Shown in pieces: positions 1 to 12,129 of a stretch of DNA of 64,000 nt. A program made the position numbers and the translations under genes. Every line of letters starts with the position of its first letter. Within the stretch, counting starts at the first letter, position 1. Under the pieces are notes generated by a model that saw only the letters and a program-made list of their open reading frames with translations, had not been told where the DNA came from and did not search any database. Origin of the DNA: Taudactylus pleione (taxonomy: Eukaryota > Chordata > Amphibia > Anura > Myobatrachidae); the NCBI GenBank assembly GCA_031769625.1, contig JAUIMM010000040.1:14397501-14461500 (forward strand). Direction: 5' to 3'.

Positions 1-134
1 AGGGGGTGAGATGTACGACCCCATGGAAGTGCGATCAGCCTGACATCGGGGTCATACATCGTGCGATATAGCAGGCAAATCGCACCAATCAGTCGGATCA
101 CCTGCTTTATTGCACCGTGTATGGGGGCCTTTAG
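1..134. repeat. Fragment of a MITE, right end
   Basis: A CpG-containing stretch (GATCAGCC, GTGCGATATAG, AATCGCACC) ending near GTGTATGGGGGCCTTTAG. It looks like the right end of a short DNA element whose left end is outside the window. The match is by style only. Confidence 0.35.
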
Positions 135-629
135 TCATAGAGAAGCAAAAATTGGCAGGATGTTAAAGACAATAGCTAACGGTGTCCCTGCGTCATGGCA
201 ATGTTCCTAAACATATAAATACATCTGTATTAAAATGACTTTACCATAACAAAATTAATGTTTTGGAATTGCAGATAGCATCAAGTACTGATCATAACTG
301 AATTAAAATAGTGTGACCTGATCTGAAAAGAGCAGTTGATATAAGACAGTTGAAAAATACCTTACGACAGTATACTCCACCTCATGCCCTCTTAGATCTG
401 CTGCCTCTAAGCTGCCTTCTGTCTGATAACCATCTCTCTACCATGCCTCTAAGATATCTTCCATGCTCCTCCCACTTATTGACATCCCTAACCCTCCTAA
501 CTAGACTATCCACCAACCATCAACCAAGTGCTCTCTGAAAACTAACATCTTCATTATAGCCTATCCTGCTTCCACAATACTGCCTCTGCACACTACCAGC
601 TGCCATCCCATTCCCCAGTATTACTCTCA

Positions 630-815
630 CTCTGGATTGTAAGTTCTCACAAGTAGGGCATTCTTTACCTTCTCTCTTATCTCTGTACCTTTTCCATCAT
701 ATGTCCTTATTCTGTTTCTATGAATGATTTATTTTTTGCATGATTTGATACAGTACACTGAATGTCTGGTACTGAATAGCTTTGTGGCACCATATAAATA
801 AACAATGATGATTTA
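630..815 (+). repeat. 3' tail of a SINE- or LINE2-type retroposon
   Basis: GATTGTAAGTTCTCACAAG, then a pyrimidine-rich stretch, then GGCACCATATAAATAAACAA and a short ATGATG tail. The order 'gattgtaag-ctc ... cgccatataaataa' is a common 3' end of amphibian retroposons; a better-kept copy ends the SINE at 50225-50558. Only the tail is recognisable here. Confidence 0.45.
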
Positions 816-1495
816 TTTACAAAGTAAAAAAGCTTACTAAATGCAGGATTGGACTGGCTCTATGTGGGGTTGGGTATTTTCCTGGAGGGCTCCACTGCAT
901 CAAAGCTTCTCCCCTTTCTGTGAGTGGGCAGAGATTAGTGGGCAATGATCAGAGTGGGGGAGAAAGGGGGACTGTGCCATAACAAAGAGTTGCAGCTAAG
1001 AGGAGCCAGCCCCGCTGGTGAACTGATTAGATAGTGGCAGCTGGTTATTATTTTGAAGAGCCAGTTGCCAGCACCCTAGCTGCGGATGCTGAAGTACTCT
1101 CTCCCCTCCCTCAGACCCTGCCCCCACAACCCAAGTCCCCGCCCTCTTCTATAACCTGACTGTCTGTACTGCTACTCCCGCTGCCCCTGCCTGAGACCCT
1201 GTCTCCTCATCCTAAAACCCTGCCCCTTCCGCTCCTGTAGCCTGTCTTTGTATTACTTGTGTCACAGAGCATTGCAGGACACTCTGAAGCTCCGCAGGGA
1301 CCAGACAGATCCTCCCTCTGGACAGGTAAGTGCCAGTGGAGGTGTGAAAATGTTTTAACATTATCTAGGGAGGTTATATATTTATACTATGGTGAGGGGT
1401 GTATTTGTTTTTCTCCAGGGAGGTTTGGTATGTGTTTTAATATTGTCTGTGATTGTGTATTAATTGTTGTGTGTGTGTGGTGGATTCATATCATC

Positions 1496-1714
1496 TGTGT
1501 TATATGAAGGCCACTGATGGTCTCTGTATTATATGGTGGTCACTGCATCACTCCCTGTATTATATGGCGGTCACTTCAACGTTACCTTTTATTATATGGC
1601 AGACACTGTGACGCTCCATGCATTCCATGGCAGTCACAGTTATGCACCCTGTATTATATGCTGCTCACTGCAATGCTCTCTGTATAATATGGCGGGCACT
1701 GCAATGCTTTCTGC
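1496..1714. repeat. Minisatellite, 31-32 bp unit, about seven copies
   Basis: The core TATTATATGG recurs at 527, 558, 590, 652 and, with changes, at 621 and 683 (all plus 1000), a period of 31 or 32 bp; each unit continues with a form of CGGTCACTGCAATGCTCC. Copies are diverged, so the array is old. An apparent open frame across it is a by-product. Confidence 0.8.
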
Positions 1715-2148
1715 CACACACCCTCAATTAGCTGGCCACATCTCTTCAACTTTGAGCTGCCTCCTTTTAGTGGATCCCTTCGATTGCATTCTCCATGGGC
1801 TTTTAATGCCCTAGCTCGATACTGACTAAATGTAAAGGTTTGCATACTTTACTTTATGTGTGTGTTCAATGAAAACATAAAATTCAGTTTGTGAGTTATT
1901 TGTTTAATTAAATTCTCTTTATCTCAGATGAGGATCAGGTCACAATTTAGTTCAAATTAACACAGTATTATAGCTAACTGCAAATGACTCACACACTTTT
2001 TGTTTAGAAAACCTCTAAATCTCCCAAAAGCCAAAACTACAAAATTAAATTCAGTGTTTCTGATCTCTAATTAAAGTGATTCCATTCATGTTGTGCTTTT
2101 GTTACCAAATGATGTAATTCAATTAAATTGTTTTTGAAGTTTACTTAC
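1715..2148. other. End of the terminal intron, nothing recognised
   Basis: AT-rich sequence running up to the donor of the exon at 2149. The last ptprz1 exon was looked for here on the minus strand and is absent. Confidence 0.6.
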
Positions 2149-2284
2149 TATATCTGTGAAAATTCCAGGTCGCATCAGATTAATCATTTTGGTAGTCTGA
2201 TAAACATCAACAGAATTTTCATTCTCCAGCTGGTGCATGAGGGTGGACAATGCACAGAATGTGCCAGCTGTCACACTTCCATAT
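2149..2284 (-). CDS. ptprz1: ptprz1 D2 exon: [10 protein letters not shown], next-to-last exon
   Basis: Encodes (E)[45 protein letters not shown]. With the previous exon it forms VHDEYGSVTAG, the D2 pseudo-signature: no Cys, and no Arg at the phosphate-binding position. Acceptor TTTCAG, donor GTAAGT. The remaining protein, the EQYQF helix and the C-terminal tail, is not found in 1-2148 and must lie outside the window. Confidence 0.95.
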
Positions 2285-2640
2285 CTGAAATCACAGGTGA
2301 TACATATCATGATGCATTACACTGGCTGAAGGTTGAGAATAATTAATATACTTTACAGTAATAATAACTTCAGAGCAACCAAGGCTAAACTACAAATAAA
2401 AAAGCAATGCTGAAAGTTGCCATATCATGAAAGGTGTTAAGGTGCTTGATATTGTACAGAGGTGTCCTCACTCGCCTTTGCTGCAGCCACGACAAACAGC
2501 CCCTTTCGGCGCGCCCAGTTCCATGAGACTAATTTGATATGTGACATTTGTATATCTGTGTACGACTGAGTCTTCAAACAGCATTTGAAGGGCTATGATG
2601 CAGCGGCCACAGTATTTTTCCAATTCAAGTTTCATTTACA

Positions 2641-3194
2641 GACTCAGGGCCTGATTCAGCAAGGAACGCAAAAGGAGAGAACTCACGCACCTGTCCGCTG
2701 TGAAAATATGCTTTTCAATGCAACGCACGGAGACAGCAGCACAAGATGCAGACGCCCAGCCCTATATTAAGCTGCCCATCTTCCTTTACTCAAAGCCTGA
2801 TCAGTACGCAAGATAGCGTAAACATCAGTAACACCGAGAACCATTGACCACATTTGCAGAATAGTGGTTGACCAGACCTCGTGCATCTTGGCAATTTCCT
2901 GTGTGCACAGAGTCTCATAACTGCATCTGCCTCCGCACTGGCTTAATTATGCATGCCCCTAAAACAGCGTCCCAACGCACAGGCACGCCTGCATTCCTCT
3001 GACCACCCCCCCGTCACCAACCACAAACGGCACTTCCCGTCAATCAATATCGTAGGGGTCTGTGTACACACTGCGTGTAGTCTGCTTACCCTAACCCGAT
3101 CGCACTGGCTAGTTCGCGCATGAGCAGTACAAAAAAATCGGGCAAGTGCGTGCATTCTCCCCTTTGCGTTGCTTGCTGAATCAGGTCCTGAGTC
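2641..3194. mobile_element. MITE, 554 bp, GACTCAGG termini
   Basis: Ends are inverted: GACTCAGGGCCTGATTCAGC on the left and the complement of it, with one change, on the right (GCTGAATCAGGTCCTGAGTC). The repeat continues inward through CAAAGGGGAG-like bases. Flanking ACA on both sides fits a 3-bp target duplication. The interior is CpG-richer than the surrounding intron. Related to the elements at 6942 and 44704 by the GGGCCTGATTC end. Confidence 0.75.
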
Positions 3195-5100
3195 ACACAC
3201 AGAGATACAAGTATCACATATCAAATTAATCAGCACAGTATCCTGGTGCATCCTAGTCGCATTGCATTGTAACTTAAAATGCATTTTCAGCACAAAAAGA
3301 CTCCAGACGCTTGAAGAGTTGCACAGGACCTGGCGGTTCACTTACGCCAGGCATATCGTGCTGCATGGTGTACTGACGCTAGATGAGCAAGGACACATCT
3401 GTATGTAATGTTGTTATAAACCGCACTCAGTGCCTCAGGCAAGCCCTATCCCCCTTCCCCCCAGCTGCTTCAGCAAAGGCGTGGTGGAGCATTTTCTGCC
3501 ACGTCGCACTGGGAAGGACATATCCAATTATCAGTGAGATTTTTGCTGCAAAAATTACAGTGGCCATTTTTGCATTAAGACAGGTATGCGCACTCCTGAT
3601 TCCCACGCTATCCAATTTTTAAAAAATGGTTGTGATCATTTTTCTACAAAAACCCGTGAGAAATGTAAACATTTTTTGGGAACAGCCTGTACCATAAAGA
3701 ATTTAAATAAATATTTGGCAAGAGTATTGATGTCTATTACTGTCCGAAAGAAACATACTTTGCACTTTGAAAATGCTGCAAATGGCTTATTTGTGCATTT
3801 GTTTAAGAAAAAAAAAAATCATAATTTTTCATTAAATAAACATTTCAATTAAATTTGGTTTTTGATACAAAATGAAAAAGTTGATTTTGGGATAATTTGA
3901 GGCAATTTTTTTCTACCCCAATTAGGACATGTACTAATTGAATTAATTAAGCTAAATGGAAACTTCCAGTTGCCTAGTCATTAGGGGAGTTGTCCAAGGG
4001 GTTCCGGAGCAAATCCCAACATTATAAATTAAAATAGAGATTTTCCATGACCTGCTCTGGGGCTGCGAAAAAAAAATCAGCGTTAATTTCTATTGAAATT
4101 ATCGCGTCTGAAATTCTTGGGCCCAATTGAACAGCTAAAAACCCTGTGGCGCTAGATTTTTGAAAACTTTGCGGCCAATTGAATATACCATGAAGTGTGG
4201 TTCTGCGCTATAATATTATAGCCTCGCGCTGCACCCAGCCCATCAGTGACATGGAGGAGGTGCAGCTGCCAGCTTCACCAGTAAGAAGCTGATGGCTGTG
4301 CCCTCCCATGAGAATGCCCAGAGGGTATTTGACATTATACCACTCATTCATTGTTTTAGGCTCCCCCACAACCTTGGCGCCTAGTGGTAGAGTGGGCTCT
4401 GGCTTCATTCCAAACTATAGTCTCCTGTTACCAGGTGCTTTAGGTTCAGACATGCTAACTGTAATATCTTCTTACTGTCAGATGTACACACTAAATATTG
4501 CCCCATTATTATAAGCCTTAACTCAAATACCTTCAAATTACATCTTCTCATTATGTACATAAAATACAACTGCATTGAAAAAGTAGCTGCTTGGAGGCTG
4601 TCAGGTCTGATCTGTATAGGAGAAATGGTATGTATAGCTGATTTACAGAAAGTATATTGTATAAGAAATAGTTCTCTTTTTTGTCACCTGAAGCTAACAC
4701 AGCTATTATGCCTTCATCATTGTTTGTTTCATATGCATTTATTTCTATAGTGGCCAGCCTAGTGTCAGCTCAACTGAACTGTCAGGCCTCTGTAGTTAGT
4801 TCCCAATGCACCCTGGGTAGGGGATAGTGGAGGCAGCCTTCTTAGTTTTCCACATTGTCTACTGCAAACAGGTGCATACATTCCTCCTCTCAGCACAATA
4901 TTGTGGTAGAAATTCCCATCTGAATTTTCCATTATTAGATCAGCTACAGTTCAGTGATGCTGTATGTTCTTATGTTTGTATTCCATGTTTGCATACTGTA
5001 AATCCATTCCATCATTTGTTTTTATTACAGCTTTACCATTATTTCAGGCCATAGGATTCAATAACAGAGGCAATGGCCCTTTTGACTTCTTACTACTTAC
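3195..5100. other. Intron with old repeat fragments
   Basis: AT-rich intron. Phrases such as GCGGCCAATTGAATATACC near 4170 look like the edges of decayed MITEs, but no paired ends could be drawn. No exon or conserved RNA seen. Confidence 0.5.
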
Positions 5101-5243
5101 TCATCATGTACAATGATTGGACCATCTTTATTAGCTGCTTCCTCTTTGATCAGATTTATAAGTTCAAATGTCTTGCTTATTCGACTGTCAGGGTTTGGCC
5201 ACTTTGGACACTGGAAATGTTTCACTTCCAGAACATAATCATC
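5101..5243 (-). CDS. ptprz1: ptprz1 D2 exon: WPNPD loop and VHD
   Basis: Encodes [47 protein letters not shown] and two bases of a Glu codon. CPKWPNPD replaces the WPD loop of D1, so the general acid is displaced. The Asp of IVHD sits where D1 has the catalytic Cys. Acceptor TTATAG, donor GTAAGT. Confidence 0.95.
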
Positions 5244-5578
5244 CTATAAAAATCAAAATATTTAGCATGGTATAGTCTATGAAATGACTGGAAATCATAG
5301 AGAACAGTATTGTTTTAAATAAACGATAAACTTATATTTGTTATTAAGTATTGCTAAAAGGCAGCTAGATGGTTTTGAATTTTACAAAGATCACAGCAGA
5401 GTACATAAAGATGTTGGTCTTTCAAAAGCTTGGCTATGCTCATGCAACTATCCTAAGTAAAGGGATTGTCCACTTCTCATTAGCTCCTCCTATTCCTTTG
5501 TTTTGTGCGTGGCAGTCACTTCTCAGACCTGTATACCACGACCCTGGCTGTACACATCTGTCATGTACAGCAGAGCTG

Positions 5579-5946
5579 CTGGGTACACACTAAAACGACG
5601 GTTCGGCCGACCTGTTTGACGATTAGTAAGTGTATACACAATTACTAATTTGTCTGCCCAATGTGCCGGTCTTGACAGCTCAAATGGGCAGGCATTTAAA
5701 TCTCCTGCCCAGTTGAGCTGTCAATCACAACCGGGTCCCCACAGCATGTGTACACAATCAGCGGGTCGTCCGTACACACTAGCAGATGACCAATATATCT
5801 TTCAGATATACTGACCATCTGCTGTGCTGCACAGATTAGATATGCCTGTAAATGACGTTGTCCACAGACATATCCACTGTACACAGCCGGTGATGCATAG
5901 ATATATATCAATGGAACAGGAAATATATCCATCAATGTGTACCCAG
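5579..5946. mobile_element. Foldback MITE, GGGTACACAC family
   Basis: Starts CTGGGTACACACTA and ends TGTGTACCCAG, an inverted pair. The inside contains further GTACACACT boxes and short palindromes around ATATATC. The same family, with longer matching ends, is at 55201-55526. A poly-C run of 14 lies about 60 bp to the right. Confidence 0.75.
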
Positions 5947-6131
5947 CTTAAGCTAACTAAATCTTACCCAGGTTGTGTTCTATTAAAGAACTCTAGAATA
6001 AACAACCCCCCCCCCCCCGAGAATCCACTCCAATCACCTACATTAATATTTACTTACATTGCACTATGCCTTTAAAATTATGAAAATATATTATTTGCAA
6101 CAGTAGTTTGTTTTTTATTGACAATGTAGCA

Positions 6132-6166
6132 CTATCTATTTATCTATCTATCTATCTATCTATCTA
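6132..6166. repeat. (TATC)n microsatellite
   Basis: About eight tandem TATC/CTAT units with one TTTATC interruption. Confidence 0.9.
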
Positions 6167-6248
6167 CATGTGTTATATGTGTGGTGTGTATGTCTTTCCA
6201 GTGTTGTGTACGTGATGGATTAATATTCTTTTACGGCAATGTACTCAC

Positions 6249-6395
6249 CTGTGTAGCTTCCAAAATAAAATCTTGGATTATCAGCCTTTCCTCGTTAGAA
6301 AGACACACATGGTCTTCCCCTACCATAGATACTGTAAAATTTCCACAGCTAATAGGTTCATCTTTGTTTGGCCAGTAGACAAATTCATCTTCAGC
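6249..6395 (-). CDS. ptprz1: ptprz1 D2 exon: [14 protein letters not shown]
   Basis: Forty-nine codons from [20 protein letters not shown] through [18 protein letters not shown] to [19 protein letters not shown] is the D2 form of the CDQYWP motif. Both ends phase 0; acceptor TTACAG, donor GTGAGT. The middle ([15 protein letters not shown]) differs most from the human protein as I remember it, as expected for surface strands. Confidence 0.95.
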
Positions 6396-6727
6396 CTGTA
6401 ACAAGAAAGTTTAAAAAAGAATTACAAAAATAAATAAACAGCAATCACTGACAAAATAGTACTTTATCAATGAAAACAACGTATTAAAAAACAAGCAAAC
6501 AAATAAACCAACAAAAACAAATAGCAACATCAAATGGAATGCAGAGCTATAATTAAGCCTATGAAATAATAGGTTAAATAAAGGGAATGAAAAATAAATC
6601 TCATATGAGTGGATTTAGTAAAACGTTTAAAGAGAAAATAAAACCATTATTTAATAAGGGGTTGACTGACAAATTTAAGTAATTCATGTCACAGTGCTTG
6701 CAGGATCAGCTTTCCTGACCTATAGGA

Positions 6728-6912
6728 CAGTGATTCTCAACTCAAGTCCTCAAGTACCACCAACAGGTCATGTTTTGTGGATGTCAGTAATCATGCACAG
6801 GTGAGTTCCTCTATATTGCTGGGACAGTAATTATCCAAACGGCTTCCACAGACAGAAATCCCCAAAATATGACATGTTGGGAAACGTTGAAGCTTGAGGT
6901 TGAGAACTACTG
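6728..6912. mobile_element. hAT-type MITE, CAGTGATTCTCAAC ends
   Basis: Left end CAGTGATTCTCAACTC and right end GAGGTTGAGAACTACTG are near-perfect inverted copies, with the CAG...CTG termini usual for hAT elements (Charlie-like ends). The flanks CTATAGGA and CTCTAGAT agree at 5 of 8 positions, a worn 8-bp target duplication. Confidence 0.75.
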
Positions 6913-6941
6913 CTCTAGATTACATCAGGACACTGGGCCGG

Positions 6942-7334
6942 AATCAGAGACGGACGGTAATGCATACGCAACTGCATACTCTCACGCATCGCAGTTGCTA
7001 AAATATGCTAATGCCTTCCAAAGCACAGCAGAGCATAGACCCCCACTGATGCCTTTTCATATCTGTCTGACAACGTGCAACAGCGTAAACATCGGTACTA
7101 CTGACGCACTTTGAGAAGCCATCTTGCCCTTGCGGCAGGTCTGACCAGCCACAAACACTGCAGCTCTCCTGACACGCAGAGAGCTATCATGCTTCATTGC
7201 AGACAGCAATGGCTAATTTATGCACGCCCATGAAATAGATCCTCTGTTCATGCATACTCACAGTGCGGTGTTCGCGCACGAGCAAACAATCGCTCAATCT
7301 ACATAAAAATTGCCATTGCGTCTGCCAGGCACAC
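6942..7334. mobile_element. Truncated MITE related to the one at 2641
   Basis: Left end ACTGGGCCGGAATCAGAGAC is recognisable. The inside has the same CpG-containing phrases as 2641-3194 (AGCGTAAACATC, TTTATGCACGCCC, TTCGCGCACGAGC). The right end breaks off near TTGCGTCTGCC without a matching terminus. Confidence 0.6.
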
Positions 7335-7537
7335 AGTACTAACCATGTGTTAGGAGTTAAACATGTTAATAATGGAGTTGGGAGTTAATACTTTACTTAT
7401 TGAAAGAGCTACAATAGTTTAAAACTAAACAATGTATTTTATCTTCATGGTTCATTTCTTAATATTTCAGATTTTGGGGTTTAGCTGTCCTAATTCAGTT
7501 TCCCAAGGGTCATGCAGAAAATGGACTGGAACCTTAC

Positions 7538-7666
7538 CATGTTCTGGTTATCAGGAAGCATTACAATTATCTGTGAATTGTGATCCCAGATCATCCTCCA
7601 GAAATCTTTAATGGTGTGCAGTAGCGGATGCTGTGTAATGATAAATTCATTGCTTTCATGGTAACC
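7538..7666 (-). CDS. ptprz1: ptprz1 D2 exon: [19 protein letters not shown]
   Basis: Forty-three codons: [43 protein letters not shown]. This is the core of D2, parallel to the AAQGP-DFWRMIW exon of D1. Both ends phase 0; acceptor CATCAG, donor GTAAGG. It follows the largest intron in the window, 14.7 kb. Confidence 0.95.
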
Positions 7667-8344
7667 CTGATGAAAAACAATTGTGTCTACAATTATTATC
7701 TTAAATGCACAATACAGATTTTATAACTTATATTTACAAGCATTTACAAGCATGATATGGATTAATATTGAAATACAAATATCATTTAGACATATGTTCA
7801 ATCAGTAATACAAAGGGGTCTATTTAACAAGGCATGGAGAAAACTATTACTATGTATCGCTACATTTCATAGTAATACATAACCTACAGCCTCCTACATT
7901 TATCATACAGGGTCTCCTCTTTGAACCCCAGTAGAAATGCCACTCTTCTGCAAGATTTCTAGCTTTCACAGGCAACCTGACACTACAGGCATACAATAAG
8001 GCTAAAGTGATGAGCACATTTAACATCCAATTCATGTGTACATTATATTAACCCAGCTTCACTGGCCCCTATTGCCGTGGTATAGATAAAGCCATCCAGA
8101 GATGTTAAATTGGCCTTAACCAATCCCATAAAGGTCTATAAGGATGTGGTAAAGTGCGGAAATCAGGAAATGGCTGGAGAAATCACTGGTTTCGCCATAA
8201 TTAACCATTTGTAAAAGAACCCTAATATACCCCTAGATCAGAGATTAATCTTAACTATCCCTCTTTTAGAAGAGCAGCCCATAATTTAGATTGTTTTTCC
8301 GTATTCATTACTTTTTGGTCTCGTATACAGGGAGTTCGGAAAGA
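7667..8344. other. Intron, nothing firm
   Basis: AT-rich intron sequence, with AGGGGTCTATTTAACAAG near 7815 resembling a MITE end. No paired ends found. Confidence 0.5.
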
Positions 8345-8822
8345 GATGTAGTTGGCATCCCAGTGTGCAGGATGCCGGCGGTCTAAATACCGACACCGAA
8401 ATCCTGACAGGTCGGGATCCCGGGCACCAGTATCCCGACCGTCGGCATCCCGAAGGTAAGTATCGGGGTGTTAGGGGGAGGATAGGGTTAGGGTGCGAAG
8501 TTAGGGTTAGGCTCTATGGTGACGGTTAGGGTTAGGCATCGGGGAGGGAGTGTTAGGTTTAGGGTGCGGGGAGGGGGAGGTTAGGGTTAGGCACTAGGGG
8601 GGAGGATAGGTTTAGGCAACGGGTTAGGTTTAGGGTGCGGGGAGGTTAGGCTTAGGCACTGGGGGGGAAGGTTAGGGTAAGGCACCGGGATGGGTGGGTT
8701 AGGGTAGGAGTTTGGAAAACATTTACCGTTCGTTCCTCTTGGTGTCGGGATTCTGGCTGTCGGGATGTCGCTGTCGGTTTTCTGACCAGCGGCATCCTGA
8801 CAGTCAGATTTCATACCCAACC
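8345..8822. mobile_element. Element with a TTAGGG-like core
   Basis: Subterminal parts rich in GTCGGGATNCCGG phrases flank a core (8462-8705) of degenerate units such as GGTTAGGGTTAGGCAC. The left part ends AAGGTAAGTATCGG at the core border. The two ends are roughly inverted: a GGATGCCGGCGGTC-like phrase on the left and its complement on the right. Related to 9989, 47418 and 52205. Confidence 0.7.
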
Positions 8823-9049
8823 AGTTTGGAAAGACCCTCCACAGTGTGCAAAGTGTGTGACAGATGGTGGTAGCTTTCAGAGGTGGGGCTGCAACGCAGT
8901 CCAAAATTCAAAGAGGGGAGCCTGTTGGTGTAGCTCCCATATTTGAATTTTGGACTGTCACACAGTTAGCACGCAGTCATTGCGGAGGGAATTTCTGAAC
9001 TCCCTTTATATATAAAAAGAGTGATCTTGGGGAAGCTAATTGCTCATGC

Positions 9050-9248
9050 ACAGTGGCGTCACTGGGTGCTTGTGGGGGATACAAACTGGGTTTCACCCTC
9101 TTATGGGGTGACGCTAAAATGCTTGCACCTTCTCAGTGACCGGGAGCGTGGTGTGGGGTGTGCCGTAAGGCCATGCCCCTTCCCATGAAACCAGACCCCT
9201 TTTCTGCAGCGCATGGAGACTATTAGGTGCACTGGGTGTCACCGTCAT
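9050..9248. mobile_element. hAT-type MITE, CAGTGGCGTCACT family
   Basis: Left CAGTGGCGTCACTGGG and right GTGTCACCGTCATT are inverted relatives; TGCTCATGC occurs directly on both sides (from 9041 and from 9249), consistent with a target duplication. Same family as 56872-57213. Confidence 0.65.
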
Positions 9249-9988
9249 TGCTCATGCTGTAATATAGTCATAGGGCCGAATGTAATAGCCAGTGCTGTAG
9301 CAGGGTGAAAATCTGCCAGCACCACTCCCCTCAACCATTGGACATGACAATGTCATGCCAAGGGAATGGGGATGGGGATGTCAGGACCAGGAAGTATTAC
9401 TTCACCGGCTCTACAACTGCCCCATGTCATCTATATGTGGCTTGCAGCACTGTCTCCACAAAGACGCTGCATCCTAGGTGGCAGCACAACTCACACACCC
9501 TTAGTTACAGCCATGGTAATAGCCTGTGAGTTGAGGCAAGTGCCGAAATTTAAGATGGTATTTGTTTTAAGGTAAAACTAACCAACCTTGTAGATTACTA
9601 AACTTGGCCTATAAATTATTAAATATTACTTCATCGCACTTCAGGGTTTTGCTAGACCCCAATGACCTGAGGTCTAGTATCATAACTGAGTTCACCATAT
9701 TTAGCTGGCATAAAGTTACCGGTGTCACTGATAAAATAGCACTTTGCTGGTGCTGAAGTTAATGAACTGTTTAAGTATCCCAATTGCCTTGATATGAACC
9801 CATTACAAATATATGGATATATTTAAAAAATATCCTATGCTTCAAATTCGGGACACTGTTTGCATTGCTAGGTTACACCTGATAACTAAAGACTGGTGTT
9901 TTATTTTGTTGTGCTCCAAACATATGAAATATAAGTGAGTAATGCAATAAAATAATCAAGTCAGGGTTGCGTATTGTATATAATAAAT

Positions 9989-10450
9989 GGGATGTAGTTA
10001 TGAGACCAGCGGCTGCAATGCCGCCGGTCTAAATCCCAACGGGGGAAGCCCGACAAGGGACTTAAGATAGGCGTAGAAATACCAACGCCTATCTTAATCC
10101 TGACTCCGGAATCCAGAAGGACGCCAGCCTGAACAAGGTAAGTCCAGAGCGCCCTTAGTTGTTTGCTGCGCGGGGGGGAGGGAGGGTTAGGCTTAGGTAG
10201 CATAGCGGGGATAGCACTAGGTTTTGGTGGGGAGGTAAGGATTAGACACCCCTAGGGGGGGTTGTTAGGGTTAGGCTCCACTGGGGGGTTGGGGTTAGGT
10301 AGGCACTAAGGCTGGTTAGGTTTAGACACAAAGTGGGGAGACTTAGGTTTAGGCTTTAACGGGGTGGGGAGGGCTAGGGTTAGGCTACAAGAAGAGAGGG
10401 GAGGGTAAGTATAGGTTGGTGCAGGGCTGTTAGGAGTGAATAATGGAGGT
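9989..10450. mobile_element. Element with a TTAGGG-like core, left part clear
   Basis: Begins GGGATGTAGTTATGAGACC and carries an inner inverted pair (AAGATAGGCGT... ACGCCTATCTT at 10064-10094). After AAGGTAAGTCC the core of degenerate GGGTTAGG units runs to about 10420. It matches 52205-52549, which lies in the other orientation. The right border is not clear. Confidence 0.65.
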
Positions 10451-11385
10451 GTATAAGTACTGCTAGGGTGCTTTTAGTGAATAAGGGGGGAAGTTCTGCT
10501 GGGGTCCCCCACCTAATCACCACCAACACCCCAGCATCTCCCAGACATCCCCCTCATTTACTACTAGCACCCTAGCAGTACTCTGACAGTCCCTTTATGT
10601 ACTGCACTTAGCCTGTGCGGGCTGGTGAGACTGGGGAGAGTTTACATATTTTAGTAAAATGATCCAATATAGAAATTTTATATCCACATGTTTTCTTTTT
10701 TTGGGATAACAATTATTATTATTATAGGGTGGATTTTGGGTAGTGTATTTATATACACATAAATAAATTAAAATAAATAAACTAATTATTGATTTAAATT
10801 GAGCGTAATATGCCTATATTTGTGCAACGCTATTGACTTGCTTTAGTCTAGAAGTCAAGAAATAGGATTAACATAGATCATGAGTGGAGTTCAATTCCCA
10901 TATAAGAAAGATCTTTTAATTTTAATTTTCAGAACTAATATCATTATGAAACATTTCTGTGCTTTGCAAACCATAAGTAAGAGGTTAAGGCAGTGAACTG
11001 ACATGCGTAGGGTCAGGAGTTTGGTCCCTGGAAGGGGATATAAAATAATATTGATATTGATGTTTATAGGAATTTGCTGGAAACTGTAACTTCCTTGTAT
11101 TGACGGTTTATACAGGCTCAAATGTTGTTACTTTTTATCAGCTCTCTATACAGTGTTTAATGTTTTAGATTAATTATTGTGTGCCAAAAAATGTTTTTTT
11201 TTTATAATTTTATATATGTCTCAATTGACCTCATTTCTGCCATCTCTTATTAAAGTATTATACTGTATTTCTTATAGCTTATCTTGTTTTTTTTAATTGT
11301 ACTAATATAGATGAGTTTCTGCATACTTACCATTAAGATACTGCTTCTTTAATCACAATTTTGCATTTATCCGGCAGTAACCGCC
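10451..11385. other. Intron, nothing firm
   Basis: AT-rich intron. The inner inverted phrase CACTCCTAGCAGTACT/AGTACTGCTAGGGTGC around 10455-10570 suggests a decayed foldback, without clear ends. Confidence 0.45.
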
Positions 11386-11700
11386 TTAAGCTGGCCACAC
11401 ACTAGACCAACTTACATCCAACCAGCCAACTTGTTGATTGGTTGGAATGAAAATCTGGTAATGTATGGGAGTAACTGATGATCAGAAATGTGCTCCTAAA
11501 TGCCAGAAAACAGATGAAAATGGTCGTTCAGACAAGTTTGTTAAATGTTTGAACTAAACTATTTGTTCAAACAACAGTTTTGGTCCATTTTCCAGCGTTT
11601 GGGAGCAAATTGCTGATTGTATACCTTGCCAGATTTTCATTCCACCAATCAACTAGTTGGCTGGTTGGACAGATAATCTTTAGATGTGTGGCCAGCTTTA
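11386..11700. mobile_element. Foldback MITE, TTAAGCTGGCCACACA family
   Basis: The element is almost one hairpin: TTAAGCTGGCCACACACTAG at the left pairs with CTTTAGATGTGTGGCCAGC plus TTTA at the right, and pairing continues inward through AACCAGCCAACTTGTTGATT and GAATGAAAATCTGG. A second copy is at 53811-54046. Confidence 0.8.
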
Positions 11701-12129
11701 GTTATGGAGGATATTATGAATATTAGTTACTGAGAATATTATGGAGATAACAACCACATTGTGACAGCAGTCTGAAAAATGGTCATTAATTTCCTCTATC
11801 AAGAAGTGTAGAGCACCACAGTTCACACATTGCATGTCCATAGGACCCAAAGAGTAGTATTGTGGCAAATATGTCATGCCCAATGCATACAGTATGTCAT
11901 GTCTTAAGGCGAGCTCAGGGAGGACAAAAACCTCCCATGGAGCAGAAGGGAAAAAGCTTCAAGCAACAAACATGTGACCAACTCCATTGTTTCTGGTATT
12001 TCTGCCACTGCCAGGACAGAGTGTAGTGTGGGAGTTTGGGGTCCACTGTATGCACAGGCCTGGATGTGATCCAGCTGATAGGGCTTAGTCTGCATGACCT
12101 AACAATGGTCAGTAGTATAGAGGAGCTTA
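11701..12129. other. Intron, unrecognised sequence
   Basis: No exon or element ends seen. With 12714-13640 it reads like one older sequence that the MITE at 12130 interrupted, but I could not identify it. Confidence 0.4.

Noticed and set aside
2943..3341. 132-codon minus-strand frame
   Set aside because: It runs across the right half and end of the MITE at 2641-3194.
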